A DNA stretch of 64,000 nucleotides from Dipetalonema caudispina. Taxonomy: Eukaryota; Nematoda; Chromadorea; Rhabditida; Onchocercidae. Shown here piece after piece: positions 14,101-27,082 of the stretch. A program made the position numbers and the translations under genes. The stretch lies in assembly GCA_013365325.1 (NCBI GenBank), contig JABVXV010000019.1, forward strand, positions 248,001 to 312,000. Reading direction: 5' to 3'. A model generated the notes under the pieces. It was not told where the DNA came from. It saw nothing but the letters and a program-made list of their open reading frames with translations, and ran no database searches. The stretch's first letter is position 1; every line of letters starts with the position of its first letter.

Positions 14101-17100
14101 CAAACAATTATTCATTCATTTGAACAGATGTTGTATGAATGGATGTTAAGGGAATCAAGAAAATCAGTTATAGTGGAAAGGCGGTGAATGCTAACAACTG
14201 TTTTTGTTAGCGCTTTTTTTTTTCTTTCTCTCTCTTTTACTTTTCGAAAATAAAACTTAAATTTGCTTGAAAAGAGAGTGAAGTGCAAAAAGTAATTTAA
14301 CTTGTGAATTGTTTCAAAGATTATTATAAAGGGCTAATTTTGTTTTAAGATTTAAAACATACTTAAAAACTGCAAAAAGTAGACTATCGTTGAAAGTCAT
14401 TTCCATTAATCAAAGAAAATTCTATCGACGAAATGAATTAAGGGAAGTTGAAAACTGTGTATAGGATTTAAAAATATATTTTCATAAACATGTTGTTACA
14501 AGTTCAAAAACAGAAATCGTAACGAAGAAATGAAAAAATGATTCATAAAAAAGATGATAAAAGTTTTCGCTACTTTTACGAAAGACGGATGAAGAAATTC
14601 AGAAACTTTGCTAAAAATGATATGATACAATTGGTAGTATATAATTGAATCATAAGCCTCTTGAAAATTTGATTATGTTTTTTTTTTTTATTTTTCAAAA
14701 AGATTTCCTTTATCGTTTAATTTTGCTTTTGCAAAGAGAGGAATGTAGGGCCATAAACATTCAAAATGAAATTACGAGTAAAGTGATAGGATGAAATATG
14801 AAATTAGATTTGTGCTTTCTTTAGCAGATCTTCCTATAACAAAGATCAAATTTGGGCAGGCAAACAGAATAGGAAGTAATAACTATCCTAGTCTATTTTA
14901 TCAGAAATCATGCATAAAAAAATAAAAAATAAAACCTGAATATCCATTTTGGACAGATTGCTGTTGACAGATCGAAAATGCCGTATTGGCTGATTGATAC
15001 TCCTCAGAGTTCGAGACGTTGGCGTGGTGCAGGAAAGGAACCTTAAACAAAACCCGTACAGTAAAATATACCTTGTTAAAACCCTATTTTAAAAGACACA
15101 ATTTACATCTCTACTTAAAAAATTCTTTTAAAAAACTTTTATTTCAAAACTTTAAAATCGGTTCGATTTGACTTTACTTTTTTTGTGATACACAAATTTG
15201 CTGTAATCCAGTGTGGAAATTAACCAATAAAAGGAAATGGATAATTGAAAAAGGAATTGATGAATCCCTTACTTGGTCAAATATGGTTGAAAACATGCAG
15301 TGTTTTCTTGACAATATCTTTGAAAATTTATTTTTTCAATTTAAAAGTTCTAAGAGTTAAAATCAATACTTGGTAAAAACAGTAAAATTCCGACATAAAA
15401 ATATTTTCAAAAGATTCAAAAATAACCTCTCCTTTCCTTTTACAAGTGTAAAAAGAGGAGATTACTGGTAATGAGACAACTTATGATACCAACATTAGAG
15501 CCAAATTATGACATCCTTAAACGATTACTTCAGTTCAGTACATTGTTGAATGCATTCTTTTGGAAAAACCATTATTATATTTTAAACAAGAATGATGAAT
15601 TTGTTCATGAATTATTGCTACATTTTTTTTTCTTTAATGGAAAAGGAATTCGGAACACTGAAATATTATGGTATTAGATTTAATCAATACGTTAAAATGT
15701 ATAATATAACTAAACAAATATGTTATTGGCCAGGAAAGGATGGGAAATTGGTGTTTAGCCAATAAAGTCCTAAAATTTTTTAAATTTACTTGTTACTTTC
15801 CATTTACTCTTTGTTCATTTTGAAATTAACCGATAAACCATAGATAAATGCTCTGTTATTCAGGCTTGAAATTCAAAGTTTTGATTTGGTAAATATGACA
15901 TCTTTTAGTTCATCTTACCACTGGAAATGAATTATACTTCTTGCTAGCAGATTAGGTGAGCCTTAAGAGCAACAGTTTATGCATAGTCTTCTGAGTTACT
16001 AAAATATTGATAGCTTGGTCTCACCAACTTTCGATCTCTTTCTTTTCATTAGTCACAGAGAGAGAGAGAGAAAGAGAGAGGAAGGGAGAGAAATTTTTGA
16101 AAAATTCAAGAAATTTTGTGCAATAGAAAACGAGCAATCAATAGAAGTTGTTATTTATACAGGTCACATTTTGTTAATTCCTGTTAGCTTTTCATTCGAT
16201 TATCATATCAAAAATCTTACTTTACCTGAATTTCAGGTATCATTTCCTCCCATATAAACTGCAATTCATTCGATTGTATATCCACTTCATTGTCATCCAT
16301 TGCTAATACTTACTGTTGTGTTCCGTTTGACATTTTGATGTAGTTTTTCATAGATAATTATTAATATGTTGCTCCAATGACCTGCAATGATTATTTAAAC
16401 TGTTTGACATTTTTTTTTTTGAAGTTGAATAGTTTTTTACAAATAATTCTGATATTGCAAGCAATGCAATGAATAAATAAATAAGGTGGAGCTATTCCTG
16501 AAAACTTAAAGTAAAAGTAAATATAAAACAAGCCACGTTTTAACATGTAAAAAACGTGTATTGAAAGAAAATTTATTCATTTAAATAAATGAAGTGTTTT
16601 GGAAATATGTGGTTTCATCGAACTAATACTGTTTAAAAAAGTTATTGGGTTTGGTACAAAAAGAACTACGGGCTTAACCTTTTCGCTTTATAGTGGGATA
16701 TATTCCTTCTACTATGTATCATGTCTTACTATATTTTCTTTTTTTAATGGCTTACTACTTTACTTCTTTTATATTTACTTCCGATAAGGGATTGATTTGG
16801 AAAGAAAATAATTTTTTTTTTTTAATATGAATCTAAAATGGGTCATGAAACAGCAGAAATAACTCAAAATATCAATAATTGACGCAGCAGCTGGTAGTAG
16901 AATGATAGTTTAAGAAGTTTTGCGGAGGAGAGAAAAAGCAAAAAGACAAACAGTTACTGATTATCTAAAGTTGATAATATCAAGGCAGAACGATGATATA
17001 GATACAGGAGAAGTTGCTGAAAACTCAATGTCAGATATTTTACGGTCTTTTGGAGAAAACTAAACAAATGAGCTGACAAAAGAAATTGGCATTTTGAAGT

Positions 17101-18705
17101 TTTTAATGCAACCATTTCTTTTCCTATCTTACCAAACAAAAAGGAATATCAATTTTCGATTCGATTATGATGGCTGGTGGAAAGTGAATTACATAGGAAA
17201 AGTGGCAAGTAACACTAGACTACAAAGGTTCTACTTTATCCGTCATATTCAATCAATCTCTCGTCAACTGGCACCGTTTCTATGAGCATTTCAATAACTT
17301 TTTGCACTGAAAATGCTCCACAATCAACAAAATGGAGGAAATGCTTTTCAAAAAGTTCGTTGAATTCTCTATGTTACAAGAATAAAAAAGTTTTTCGTTT
17401 TTTTCTTAGCAAGAACTATACAAATTGTTATGATTCTTACTTTAATTAATAAAGGTATGCTTAAAATGTTTTGAAATTTATGTCTGAATGCGCAATGAAG
17501 ACGTCAAAAAATTGGAACTTCTGCACAGCTTTTAATTTTAATGAGTAATATTTTAATGAGCTAGCAGAGAAATATTGGATAATTCTCCTTTTAAGCAGCT
17601 TTTTTGCCCAAAGATTTTTGTTTTCACCTTTGATTTTCAAATTATTTTATTAATGGTAATCTCAACTAAATTGTTGGAGACATCTTGGAATTGCTAGGAT
17701 TTGAATTTCAACTTTGTTGGCTTCAAAACAATCGTGAAATAAGACAGAAAGATAGCTTTTATATATTGGTTCAGTTGAGCACAAAGGTTAAAAATGTTAG
17801 GCGCCGTATGTTATCCTTCATTTTGTTCTTTTTAAGACGAAAAATAGGACTATCATTTAGTTATAAGTAAGATATATGCGAAACTTTTTATAGAATTAAT
17901 GTAATTTTCTTCCTTTCAACAAAAAAATACATTTGTAAGAAGCAAAAAGTGATTTCGATTAGACTTCAATTGATTCGAAATATGATACTGATCAGGCTAA
18001 ACTATGACGATAGGTGAATTAACCTAATGAAATAGGACTTAATAGTTGTGCATATGAGCCCATTTCCAATATGTTCATATTGCCTGGAAGGAAGTAAGCA
18101 ATAAATTTCTTTGTTGAGGACAAAAAAGAGAAAGTTAAAAATGCATAGACATTTGAATGATAAATGAAAAAGGATAATGGATCAGTTACTTCCCAGAAGA
18201 GAGTTGAGTACTCCCAAATCGATCAAGAATGTGGCCTAGATAGATATGTAAATACTTAAGACTACTTTAGAAAAAACAAGATCAATTTCGAACACAGAAT
18301 GGTAAAATTTAAAAGTGGTTTCAGTCATTTGCCATTAATTTTGTTCTCATATACATTGGTAAATAAATCGCATATCAATATATCATATATTTGATTGTTA
18401 CCTATACTCTGTAATTTTTCCATAATTTTAAAAGGTTCACAGAAATTACAGATCCTGTTCGATTCGGGCACTATTACTTTTTCAAGAATTCTAAAATATT
18501 TTTAACAGTAGATTAACAGTAGATTAAGGCATATTACTTTTTCAAGAATTCTAAAATATTTTTAACAGTAGATTAATCTTTAAAACGTTCGAAGCAAAAT
18601 AATCTATGTGATTAAATTTAACAAAAACCAAATTTTTTTCTATATTTTATATAAAACATCTAATTTTTACTGAAAAATAAAATCAGTGTCTACACTTTTC
18701 ATATC

Positions 18706-18753
<48 letters not shown>

Positions 18754-21700
18754 TTTATGATTGTTGACAACGGTATTTTGCAACATTTTTTTTTTCAATA
18801 ATTTTATTTTCTAACAATGTTTGAACTTTTATTATGGAATAGATACCAATGTAATAATGAGATGAGCTGTCTTTTTCATGAATTCTATTCCTTAAATTAA
18901 TGATTCACTTTGAGAAAGTGCTTGAAAAAATAAAATCATCGGCATAAAGAGATGAAATTTTTAAAATTTTAAAGCAACATGAACCGTTAATGGGACTTGA
19001 AATAACAAACAACGGAAAACGGTAAATCAAAAAGTGAAATTAAGAAAAAAATAACAGATTAACTAGGAAATGAAATATCACACTTCATTATTCAATCTCG
19101 GCAAGTGTGCTTTTTTTTTCATTCACAAATTTTATTTCATTTCACTTTATTTCACTTTCAAAAATAAATTGCCAACAATACATTCATTCTGAAGTGTTAT
19201 TCCATTTTATGTTCTAAGACATGTTCTTTGTAAATAATTCCTCAGACATTGAAGATATTTCAAATTCAAATTTGAATGTCAATTTCAGACTAATTACTAC
19301 AAACTAAATTAACTGAATCATTCATGTTCCATGCATCAGAAGGACGCATTTATTTAAAATGGATGAAAATGGGAACTTCTCTGATCAACGGAATTATTTT
19401 TTTTATAAACAAATAACTACAATTTAGGTATGAGTGAGAAAGTAAAACCATACATTGAGATATGATGGGCTTGGTAAAAATATATTTTAATTCCAGAATT
19501 GAATTCATAATTACAAATAAATTTGTCAATTTAGCTTATCGCTAAAGTATTTCGTTAGCTTAGAATCTCACTAAATTTTGTTTATTATGCTGCAAGTTAG
19601 ATAGTGGTGAGGGCAATAATGGCAAAACAATAATGGAAAAAGACTTAAATTCAAATGTTGGCAGAATGTATTGGCATTAATTGATAATTAGCAATGCTGC
19701 TCCGCATTTTTGAGAGAAGTATGAAAGAAAGATAGGAAAGCAATAAAAGTGTTAACCAATCAATAATATCAAGAATATCAATAATAATTCATTATTTTCA
19801 AATTCTGAAAGGGACAAACACTAAAAATATGTTATTTATAAAAGTTTTTTAAAACCTTTTAAAAGTGGCATAATTTAGTATGCGAAAGAAAAAGAAAGTA
19901 ATGTTAACATTTTCGAGAAATTTTCCTCAAGACTTGTAATCATATAATTGGAATTGGAAATGTAAAGTCGATGGTAGCTTGTTCATTCCTTCCCAAAACT
20001 AGATGAAATGCTTGCTTTCCGAGATTCTTCACTTTGAATCAATGAAGCAGCAATTTATCATCAGCTTTTCGTCTTTCATTCATTTGATAGCTTTCATCAA
20101 AGTCGGTTAGTCTTTCATCAAAATGCGCCACCATTTATTTAAAATTGCATAAAATTCAAAAGGTTTTTAATGGATAGAATCCCGTGTTATTTTGAGATAA
20201 CAATGCAAAGGAAGAATTGTAGCAAAGAAAATGAAAAACAAGAAAAGTTACCATTATCAGTTGGAAGATTGGATCATCTTAAGAATTAATTACGAATTAA
20301 TTACTTCCTATTCACTAGTTTTACTAACCAAAATGAAGTATTTCTTTACTTCCAGTAGTTTCCTTTATAGTGTGACAATGTGAACCGAATGAATATAAAG
20401 TTTGCCACTGTTGGCAAACGCAAATATTTGGAAAAGTCAAGTTTACTTGAAAATTCTGTTGGATCGCAGGATGATCTAAAGAAATTTTCGAGAGGATATA
20501 GCTGAAAACAAAAAAATCAAAAGCGTAAAATGGCATTGTTCAACAGCAACTGTACGATGGCATTTATTCGTTTCTAAAAACTCAGAAGAACAAATGAAGA
20601 TTGAAAACACTTGTCAAAATTTGTGCACTTTAAAATTTGAAAGCTTCCGCAATTTTTTTGTGATAAATTGATGTGCACTTGAGATATCTACTTATACTTC
20701 TCTTATGTGCAGATGTTATAAAAAGGATATGAATATAAGAAGACAAATTTTATATACATTTAATTTCTATCAGTTTCGTTCGCTTCAGTTCGATACCAAA
20801 AATGATTAATATTGAGAATAATATAAGATAAATCCGTCTAATAAGTATGCAAATTTAGTTCAAGCTCAAAAATGATATACGAAAATTTCGTCTTAATAAT
20901 TTATACATTTTCAAAAATAACATTTCCTAAACTCAAAATTCATTGCATAGAAAATTTGAAGCATAACTGAATTTCGGAAAAGTTAAAGCAAGCGAAAGGT
21001 ACTATCAATGCGGTGCAACACCTATAGCAGATCGAATCCTATTTAAAGGTGAGCTATTCTCACTGATCGGACAATTAATACTACAAATGTGCTCGGATGC
21101 ATACAACAACTCATTTGTAAAGACAAATGTTATGCGATGCAAAAAATCTAATTCGATTTGATCCTATTATTATACGTTTTACATCTCCTAACGTTTTATT
21201 TTATTTGATACAAAGCCATTTCATGTTATTTCCACTCTAAAATTGACATAAGTTATTGAAATTTCTCTTTTAAAATTTTTTATTTATTTTGATAACGCTC
21301 GTTGTCTTCAAGAAATTTGCTTCGTAAATATTTAGTGTAACCACTTGTGTGATTGTTGGGACATTATGGTACACATTACAAATAATTGCGTTGCTTAAGA
21401 AGTAAACGATCAAATATCTTCTTGATTAATTTGATCCATTGATCGATAGATATCAATTATACTGATGTTAGCTGGGTTTAATTCGAATATTTGTGATCTT
21501 CTCGTTTTTGTATCAGTGGAAATCCGAGATTTCTTCTTTCATAGGTGAATAATCCTCCTTCAAGCCATGCTTTCATAAACGAACTGATTGCTGCAGCAAA
21601 GATTTAGTTGTCGCAAGTTTAAAATATTTCCAACTAAAAGCCATAGATCATTCCACTTCATTATGTATGAGAAATATTAATCGTTTCTTTGAGCAGTTAT

Positions 21701-22438
21701 CATTTACTAATATTTGCTTTTATATCATTGAATCGAGTAGATTTTTAATAATTGAGAAATATTTTTTCCCTAATTTTTTGGGTTTATTTTTAATATCTCA
21801 AATGGCAGTTGATAGATCACCTTCGGAACTATATCAGTTTGACTTGAAATCGTACTACAACCACTGCTTGTAATATTAATGGGAAAGCTTGAAATTATCC
21901 TAGAAAATATTTTTATCGGTGAAAAATATGAAAAAAGAAAAAGCAAGAAAATATAATTTTTTCATTTAAAATATTAGCATTCAACATTTTCTAGCCATCA
22001 TATTTTTTTTTGATCCGTTAAATTCCTATATTCGATCATGTTCTCTAGTATTATTCATTATGAATTTTGAATAGTTCTTAATCTAATTCCACTTTTCACA
22101 TCAGTCATTTATGAAAGGAAGGAACACAATGGTTGAGTAATTAGATTAATGAAGCAATTAAACAGAAATAGTTATGAGGAAGAAAGGTTATCATTTAAAT
22201 AAGTATAGAATCTGGCAGGTTTTGACATAGAGAAGTGTCGAAGAAATTCATTTAGCAATTTTACACACAAAAAAAAAAAAAGGCTCATAATGCCAAGGTG
22301 AAACCGTACCATTTTTATCAGCCCACTATGTGGAACAATAAAGATTTGAAATTAATCAGTGTCTGTCTGATAGCTGACATACGACAAACAAGTAAGCATC
22401 ATATCTGCCACATTGCGGCATTCTTCCCACGTCCACAT
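8175..22438 (-). CDS. Long split gene, serine-rich protein of unknown function (207 aa)
   Basis: I do not recognise this protein. Seven minus-strand exons join in frame: 22438-22383, 20501-20447, 15041-14936, 11049-10855, 8574-8407, 8319-8291 and 8189-8175. Each lies between AG acceptor and GT donor, and the phases (2, 0, 1, 1, 1, 0) agree at every junction; total 624 bases. The start Met (MWTWEECRN...) has a stop upstream in frame and no acceptor, so it should be the true start. Residues about 73-190 are rich in Ser, Asn, Pro and Arg, with phosphosite-like segments such as RSHSVELTDNGTLPSSP and SARSNSSIASMQSDLES; the tail is DLIEGKVIECVDEIFYRI then VEYN-stop. No signal peptide or membrane segment. 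It looks like an intrinsically disordered intracellular protein. Introns of 1.9, 5.4, 3.9 and 2.3 kb contrast with neighbours. The first two exons are least certain; exons 4 and 5 most certain. Confidence 0.6.
9938..9980. repeat. Fold-back inverted repeat, 19-20 bp arms
   Basis: Arm 9938-9957 and arm 9962-9980 are reverse complements except for one extra T in the left arm (seven against six), separated by four A. It lies within the 2.3-kb intron between exons 4 and 5 of the serine-rich gene. It could form a long hairpin in RNA of either strand. The pyrimidine-rich arm makes chance plus slippage a possible origin. Confidence 0.8.
16057..16091. repeat. GA-rich microsatellite
   Basis: Interrupted (GA)n tract with AAAG and GGGA interruptions, inside a long intron of the minus-strand gene. 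Confidence 0.8.
18473..18576. repeat. 44-bp exact direct repeat, 60-bp period
   Basis: Positions 18473-18516 and 18533-18576 are identical over 44 bases. The 16-base spacer after copy 1 begins with another copy of the unit end (acagtagatta), so the duplication probably arose by slippage or unequal exchange at that 11-base motif. Intronic position. Confidence 0.9.
18711..18746. repeat. (AT)18 microsatellite
   Basis: Pure AT dinucleotide tract of about 36 bases, 130 bases downstream of the 44-bp duplication. Confidence 0.95.
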
Positions 22439-23354
22439 CAATAGTTTATCGATTTACTTCCATTGCATGGCATTAAATCTCAACAATATTTCTTTTAGCA
22501 TTTCATCCCGACATCCTTCTAATTGATAGAAGTGAAATGCTCAAAAATTGAAACCGCTAGTATTATATGAATTACTAATAGTCTGTTCTGCAAAACCATT
22601 CTTATTTGCAAATTTGGAAATGGCAGAAGTTGAAAAATTTAATTGATACACAAAGAATTATCTTGTACAAGTTTACATTATCAGGTTAAGGATGCCTGAT
22701 TGGATCACTATTTCCTCAAAGGTAATATTCAGTGAGGTCAAAAATGATTCCTGTAGAGTTGAACGAACATTTCATAGGGAATTTTTTAGTAAATAGAAAT
22801 GCTGAAAAACAGTGGAAAATATAAAAATGAAATGAAGAAGAGTGAAAAGAACAAATGTTAGTTATGTTTTATTGTTTATGGACTTTTTTTCGAAATGAAA
22901 ATGAAATTGTAAGAAGGTTTAAATCCTAGGGATCACTGAACACTTCCGATCTGCTTGGTATTCATACTTAACTAATGGAATGAAGGATGATGGCAGGGGT
23001 TCAGTATTGCTGCAGAATAAAGATAAACAGAAATGAAATAAATGTTGAGCAGAGAACGAAGACATTTCTTGCAAGGTTTAAATGATAATGGCTAGTTATC
23101 GATCATTCGAAATCCTTTCAACCGTGATACATGGAATTTATGGTATTAACCGTTTGAACGAGGAAAGTTCCGGAGCTATTTAATCATAATTCGGAATCCA
23201 ATGAATAAATGTTTGTTAATAATCAAATTTGACAATTTCACAAATTAAAAACTTATCCAATTGAATGGCAAGTTCGAGTTTAATAATATCTTTATAATTT
23301 TTCGCGATAACAATGATGCATCACTAGGCATTCTGTTACATTCATTAGCTAAGA

Positions 23355-23464
23355 GGCCATGAACTGTTATAGGCTTAGGCCAATGAATGATAACACTAAA
23401 TACAATTATGGCTATGAACCATTATGGGTTTGGCCAAGGATTGATAACTCTAAATATAAATTTA
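23355..23464. repeat. Imperfect 55-bp tandem duplication
   Basis: Copies 23355-23409 and 23410-23464 share most bases, including the blocks ggc-atgaac, ggccaa-ga-tgataac and ctaaata. A 64-codon open frame runs through both copies (23359-23553), but I see no other coding sign and treat it as chance. Confidence 0.75.
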
Positions 23465-24642
23465 CCTTGGAAATTTTTATTCCATTTGTTTCAAAAAAAT
23501 GCAGTATTGAATGTATTAGCCTGAAATGCACAGACTGTAAAACATGCCGGTAACTCATATTCCTGAACCTTAGCTCCCGGGGGAAGGGAGGAGAGTGCTT
23601 TTTCCACTGATAAACTTTGCAAGTAGCAGATGATAAATGTTATTTTGCTCCTGCAAAGTCTAGACTGAGAATAGCAAACTTACCATCATCGAGCGTAAAT
23701 ATATGACATCAATTGAAGCTAAAATTTATAATGTGCTTTTCTCAATTGACTTTTCTACTCCAAGATTTTTCATCATTTTGGAAAAAGGCTGTTTCAAAGA
23801 GTAGGGACCTGACCAAAGTAGGAACCTTAGCTAGTTAGATGATGATGATAAGTAAGGTTACTCGAAAAAATGACGATAATAAGGAACTTTTTTATCACAC
23901 ATGAAGTCCTCTTACCAGTTTAGACAGAGCTACTTTTCCATTAATTCTTTTGCATTTGAATACTTTTCCTAAACTTTCAGCAATATTTTTGGAAGAAAAA
24001 AAAACTTCTTGTTAGTCTAGTTACTCAAATAGGAGCCAGCGACCGTCTGAAGGACATATCTAACACTTGACGTTTTTTGTTGCACACGATGAAAAATTCC
24101 CATGTAATGCGAGAAACGAAGAAAATGGTTGAGTATCAGTAAAAAAATTCTCAAAGCAGCACTGAAATGCTTATAAGATTCCCTTTTTGTTTTATCTTAG
24201 TATCTCTCTTGAAAAATTCTCAAACTAAATCAATATTTTGAGAGTTGAAGCTACTTGCTTAGAAGCACAGTTAGTGGTACTAATATGCTACGACTTTAAC
24301 ACGATGTTCTTTCTCAAATGGAGTGACGAATTTGGCTTAGGAACAGATTTTGTTCACATGCTCTAATTAATAAAGTAGGAGTGATCCAATTCGTTCTCTA
24401 GCAGGAACTAATTTCTTGGGAAGAGAAAACAACAAACAGCTTTTATTATTTATTGAATCAAAGAGATATTTTGAACAAGAAACTTTGGTAACTGGAAATA
24501 AGTGACAATGATAAATCCCGTGAAGTAAAACAGAAACAAAATGAAGTACTGAAATTATTAGAAATGCGCTTTCTGTATACAAATGAATGCAGGATTTTTT
24601 AAATGTCCAAAATTTTAAAAATCCAGTTGTAAAAGTTTTCTA

Positions 24643-24648
24643 TTTATT
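24643..24648 (-). promoter_or_regulatory. Poly(A) signal of the transferase gene
   Basis: AATAAA on the minus strand, 143 bases beyond the stop codon of the gene ending at 24791. Confidence 0.6.
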
Positions 24649-24790
24649 GGATTTCATACAGGTAAGCCATGACAAAGAGATCGACTGTAAGCAGATTTCT
24701 AACAAGTGAGAGAAGTTCTTCTTTCAGAAGATATTGAGCAGCAGCAAGATACATTTGATGGTTTCAAGTATCGGTGAACATACTTTACGT

Positions 24791-27082
24791 CTACGATTCA
24801 TATTTACGTAGCATATTCCGAACCTTCGAAAGATTACAGTTGCTCTTGACCGACAGGAACCACAGGCCATTTAATGCCTGCCGACTGATTTTATTATCGA
24901 CGCCAACGTAGTAGTTGTTGTTAATAATATAAGGTCTCAAATGAGCTCGTTCCGATTCTGACAGTTTAAACCACTTCCCATCGGCTACTTCAGTCCATTC
25001 AAACTGACGACACACCAATCCGAAATACTGCTGACGACATAGCTGGTCCAGAACATCCTGTCATTACGAGTTTATACGCCCTATTGCTCTTAGCTAAGGA
25101 TAGTTTTGAATTCTATTGATTTTCTTCTTATTGTGATATTCAAATCTGCGACAAGCATTTTCTATCTGCCAATGCATTATCATCCGAATAATTTAGCAAT
25201 CACTCCATGTCAATCGTGCTGTCCCGAATACAGCCCTTGACTTCACTACTGTACTATCTTAAAAAACCCGATTTGAGGAACAAATTGAATTTTATCCAAC
25301 AAAATTATTGCGAATGATATTTCCCCTGACAGTTCAGATTTACTTCGTTTCGCAGTTCGCCATAATGTATCTAGTTGAAACAAAAAATTTTACCTGGTCA
25401 TACAGTGTTGGGTCTTTTGAAAGTTGCAAATTTAATTCACGCATCAATACGAGAGATGCATTTGAAGGATAAACGATCATTGGATCAAATGCATACGTCA
25501 AACTGTGATCTGGATAACCTGCAAATGGAGTGCTCACATACTGTACTTCAAATAATTAAGCAAGAGTGCTATATTTGGATTTCGATATATATTATATTTT
25601 CATACGTCATTCATGTTTCAATTCCATCACATGTTTGCCTATGTAAAGGAATACTTATTGACACAAAAAATCGAACAAGAACATATTCAGGCTCATTTAT
25701 TGATTTTTATCTTCTTAACTTCATTAGAATATATGAACCTTTCTTCGGTACAATAATGTCAGCATCATCAATAAGTGTTTGATTTTGAAAAAATTCCATG
25801 GGATCACGCAGCCAAACTGCATCGGTTTCAAATAAAATATATGGTAGTTCGAGCTGTAACATACTAATTCAAGAAGTAAATGAATATAAGTAAACAAATA
25901 ACCGCGCAAAACATACCTGCGCAAGAATTAGCAAAAGTTGTGAACGAAGACTAAGTAGATTGATATAGTTCTGTCGTCCCCAGCTAAGTGGACTGTTGTA
26001 ATCACCGCTCACTTTAATATACATGCATTTCACTTCTTTCCAATTCTTCTGGATCACTTTGCAAGCTTCTGTATCCAGACTGACAATTAATGTCTTACGA
26101 TGAATTGATGTCCGAAATGGTGCCACGTTACATAACCAATTTAGAGTCAAATTCAAGTAGGCGCCATTGATTAAAGTAAATAATAGGAAATCGTTTGACT
26201 TCGAATGTACTATTCTCGCTTCACGTTTGAAATTCTGTAATTTGTGAAAAACTGCTACTATTATTTAGGTGAATTGCAAATATCAGTACCACTCGCTATG
26301 ATGGAATTGATCAGCAGAGGTTTGAGACAAATTGCTATTAATGATTCACTCGGCAGAATTTAACCTTTTATAAGCTGGCATAGTAGCATTGTCACACTTT
26401 CTTCTGCAGAACTATCCTCGCGCAATTTGGTAAATGATAAATTTTAAAATATTTTGATATTATGCATGGCTGAGCCATATCAACGATGTAATTCTAACCA
26501 TGCAGGTGTCTTAACGCCTTTACGGAATATATTTATTGCATCCTCATAACATCTCACTAACTGATCATCAACTCAAAAATAATAAGTTTGTAAAATATTA
26601 TTAAATAATTCGAAGCATATGCCTCGGTAAAAAGTCATATACCTCAAAGAATTTGTTGGTAATTACCGGCACTTTTTGTTTCACTGGTTCAACTAGATGA
26701 GGTACCAAATCTTCTTGATGTATTTTCAGACCCACTGAATTAGCTGATCTAGAAAATTGAAAGAGAACTGAAGTTGTATTAAAATACAAGAAAGACCAGA
26801 AACTAATCTAAATGTATTCACATTATAACTTTGAATTTCTGAATATTAAAAAATGGAAGCGATAATAAAGCAAAAAGAAACATACATAGTGGCATTGTCC
26901 TCATTTTCTTCATTCACATTTTCAGGAGGAGTTTTAACGATTAGTGGGCCATCAGAAATTTTTTTGGTTGGTATTTGTGTTCGATCAGTGATACGCCTAT
27001 TGTCCACTACTGTCACGATAAGATGCGTCACGAGGTATGCCGCAAAAACTTGCGCACCTCGTCGCGTCCATTTTGACAACAT
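24791..27082 (-). CDS. Nucleotide-diphospho-sugar transferase, type II membrane protein (384 aa)
   Basis: Exons in coding order: 27082-26886, 26748-26643, 26234-25917, 25853-25739, 25518-25394, 25370-25344, 25057-24791. Every junction keeps frame and the total is 1155 bases. The start is fixed by an in-frame stop nine bases upstream. Residues about 9-27 (AQVFAAYLVTHLIVTVV) form a signal anchor, placing the rest in the Golgi or ER lumen. The catalytic part runs from about residue 102; residues 216-225, ETDAVWLRDP, are the acidic donor-sugar and metal-binding motif of the Nucleotid_trans family (Pfam PF03407), preceded by RSQLLLILAQ and LELPYILF as usual for the fold. The C-terminal part (VLDQLCRQQYFGLV, then the block around ALNGLWFLSVK) follows a 27-base microexon reading IHYGELRNE. 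Expanded families of this kind are known in nematodes; the acceptor substrate cannot be told from sequence. Confidence 0.94.

Larger units (their letters stand above)
22439..24790. other. Intergenic stretch between two minus-strand genes
   Basis: Lies upstream of the serine-rich gene start and downstream of the transferase stop. It holds a two-copy 55-bp repeat (23355-23464) and a short minus-strand segment, 23718-23684, flanked by a good acceptor (TTTTAG) and donor (GTAAGT) that may be a 5-prime exon. The poly(A) signal of the transferase is at 24643-24648. Otherwise nothing seen. Confidence 0.5.

Noticed and set aside
20010..20130. Minus-strand short ORF reading MVAHFDERLTDFDESYQ
   Set aside because: Arises from a repeated TTTGATGAAAG unit; 31 codons, no splice support.
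20981..21145. Plus-strand coding-like reading (YYQCGATPIADRILFKGELF)
   Set aside because: No start, no good acceptor and the frame is short; chance is the simpler explanation.
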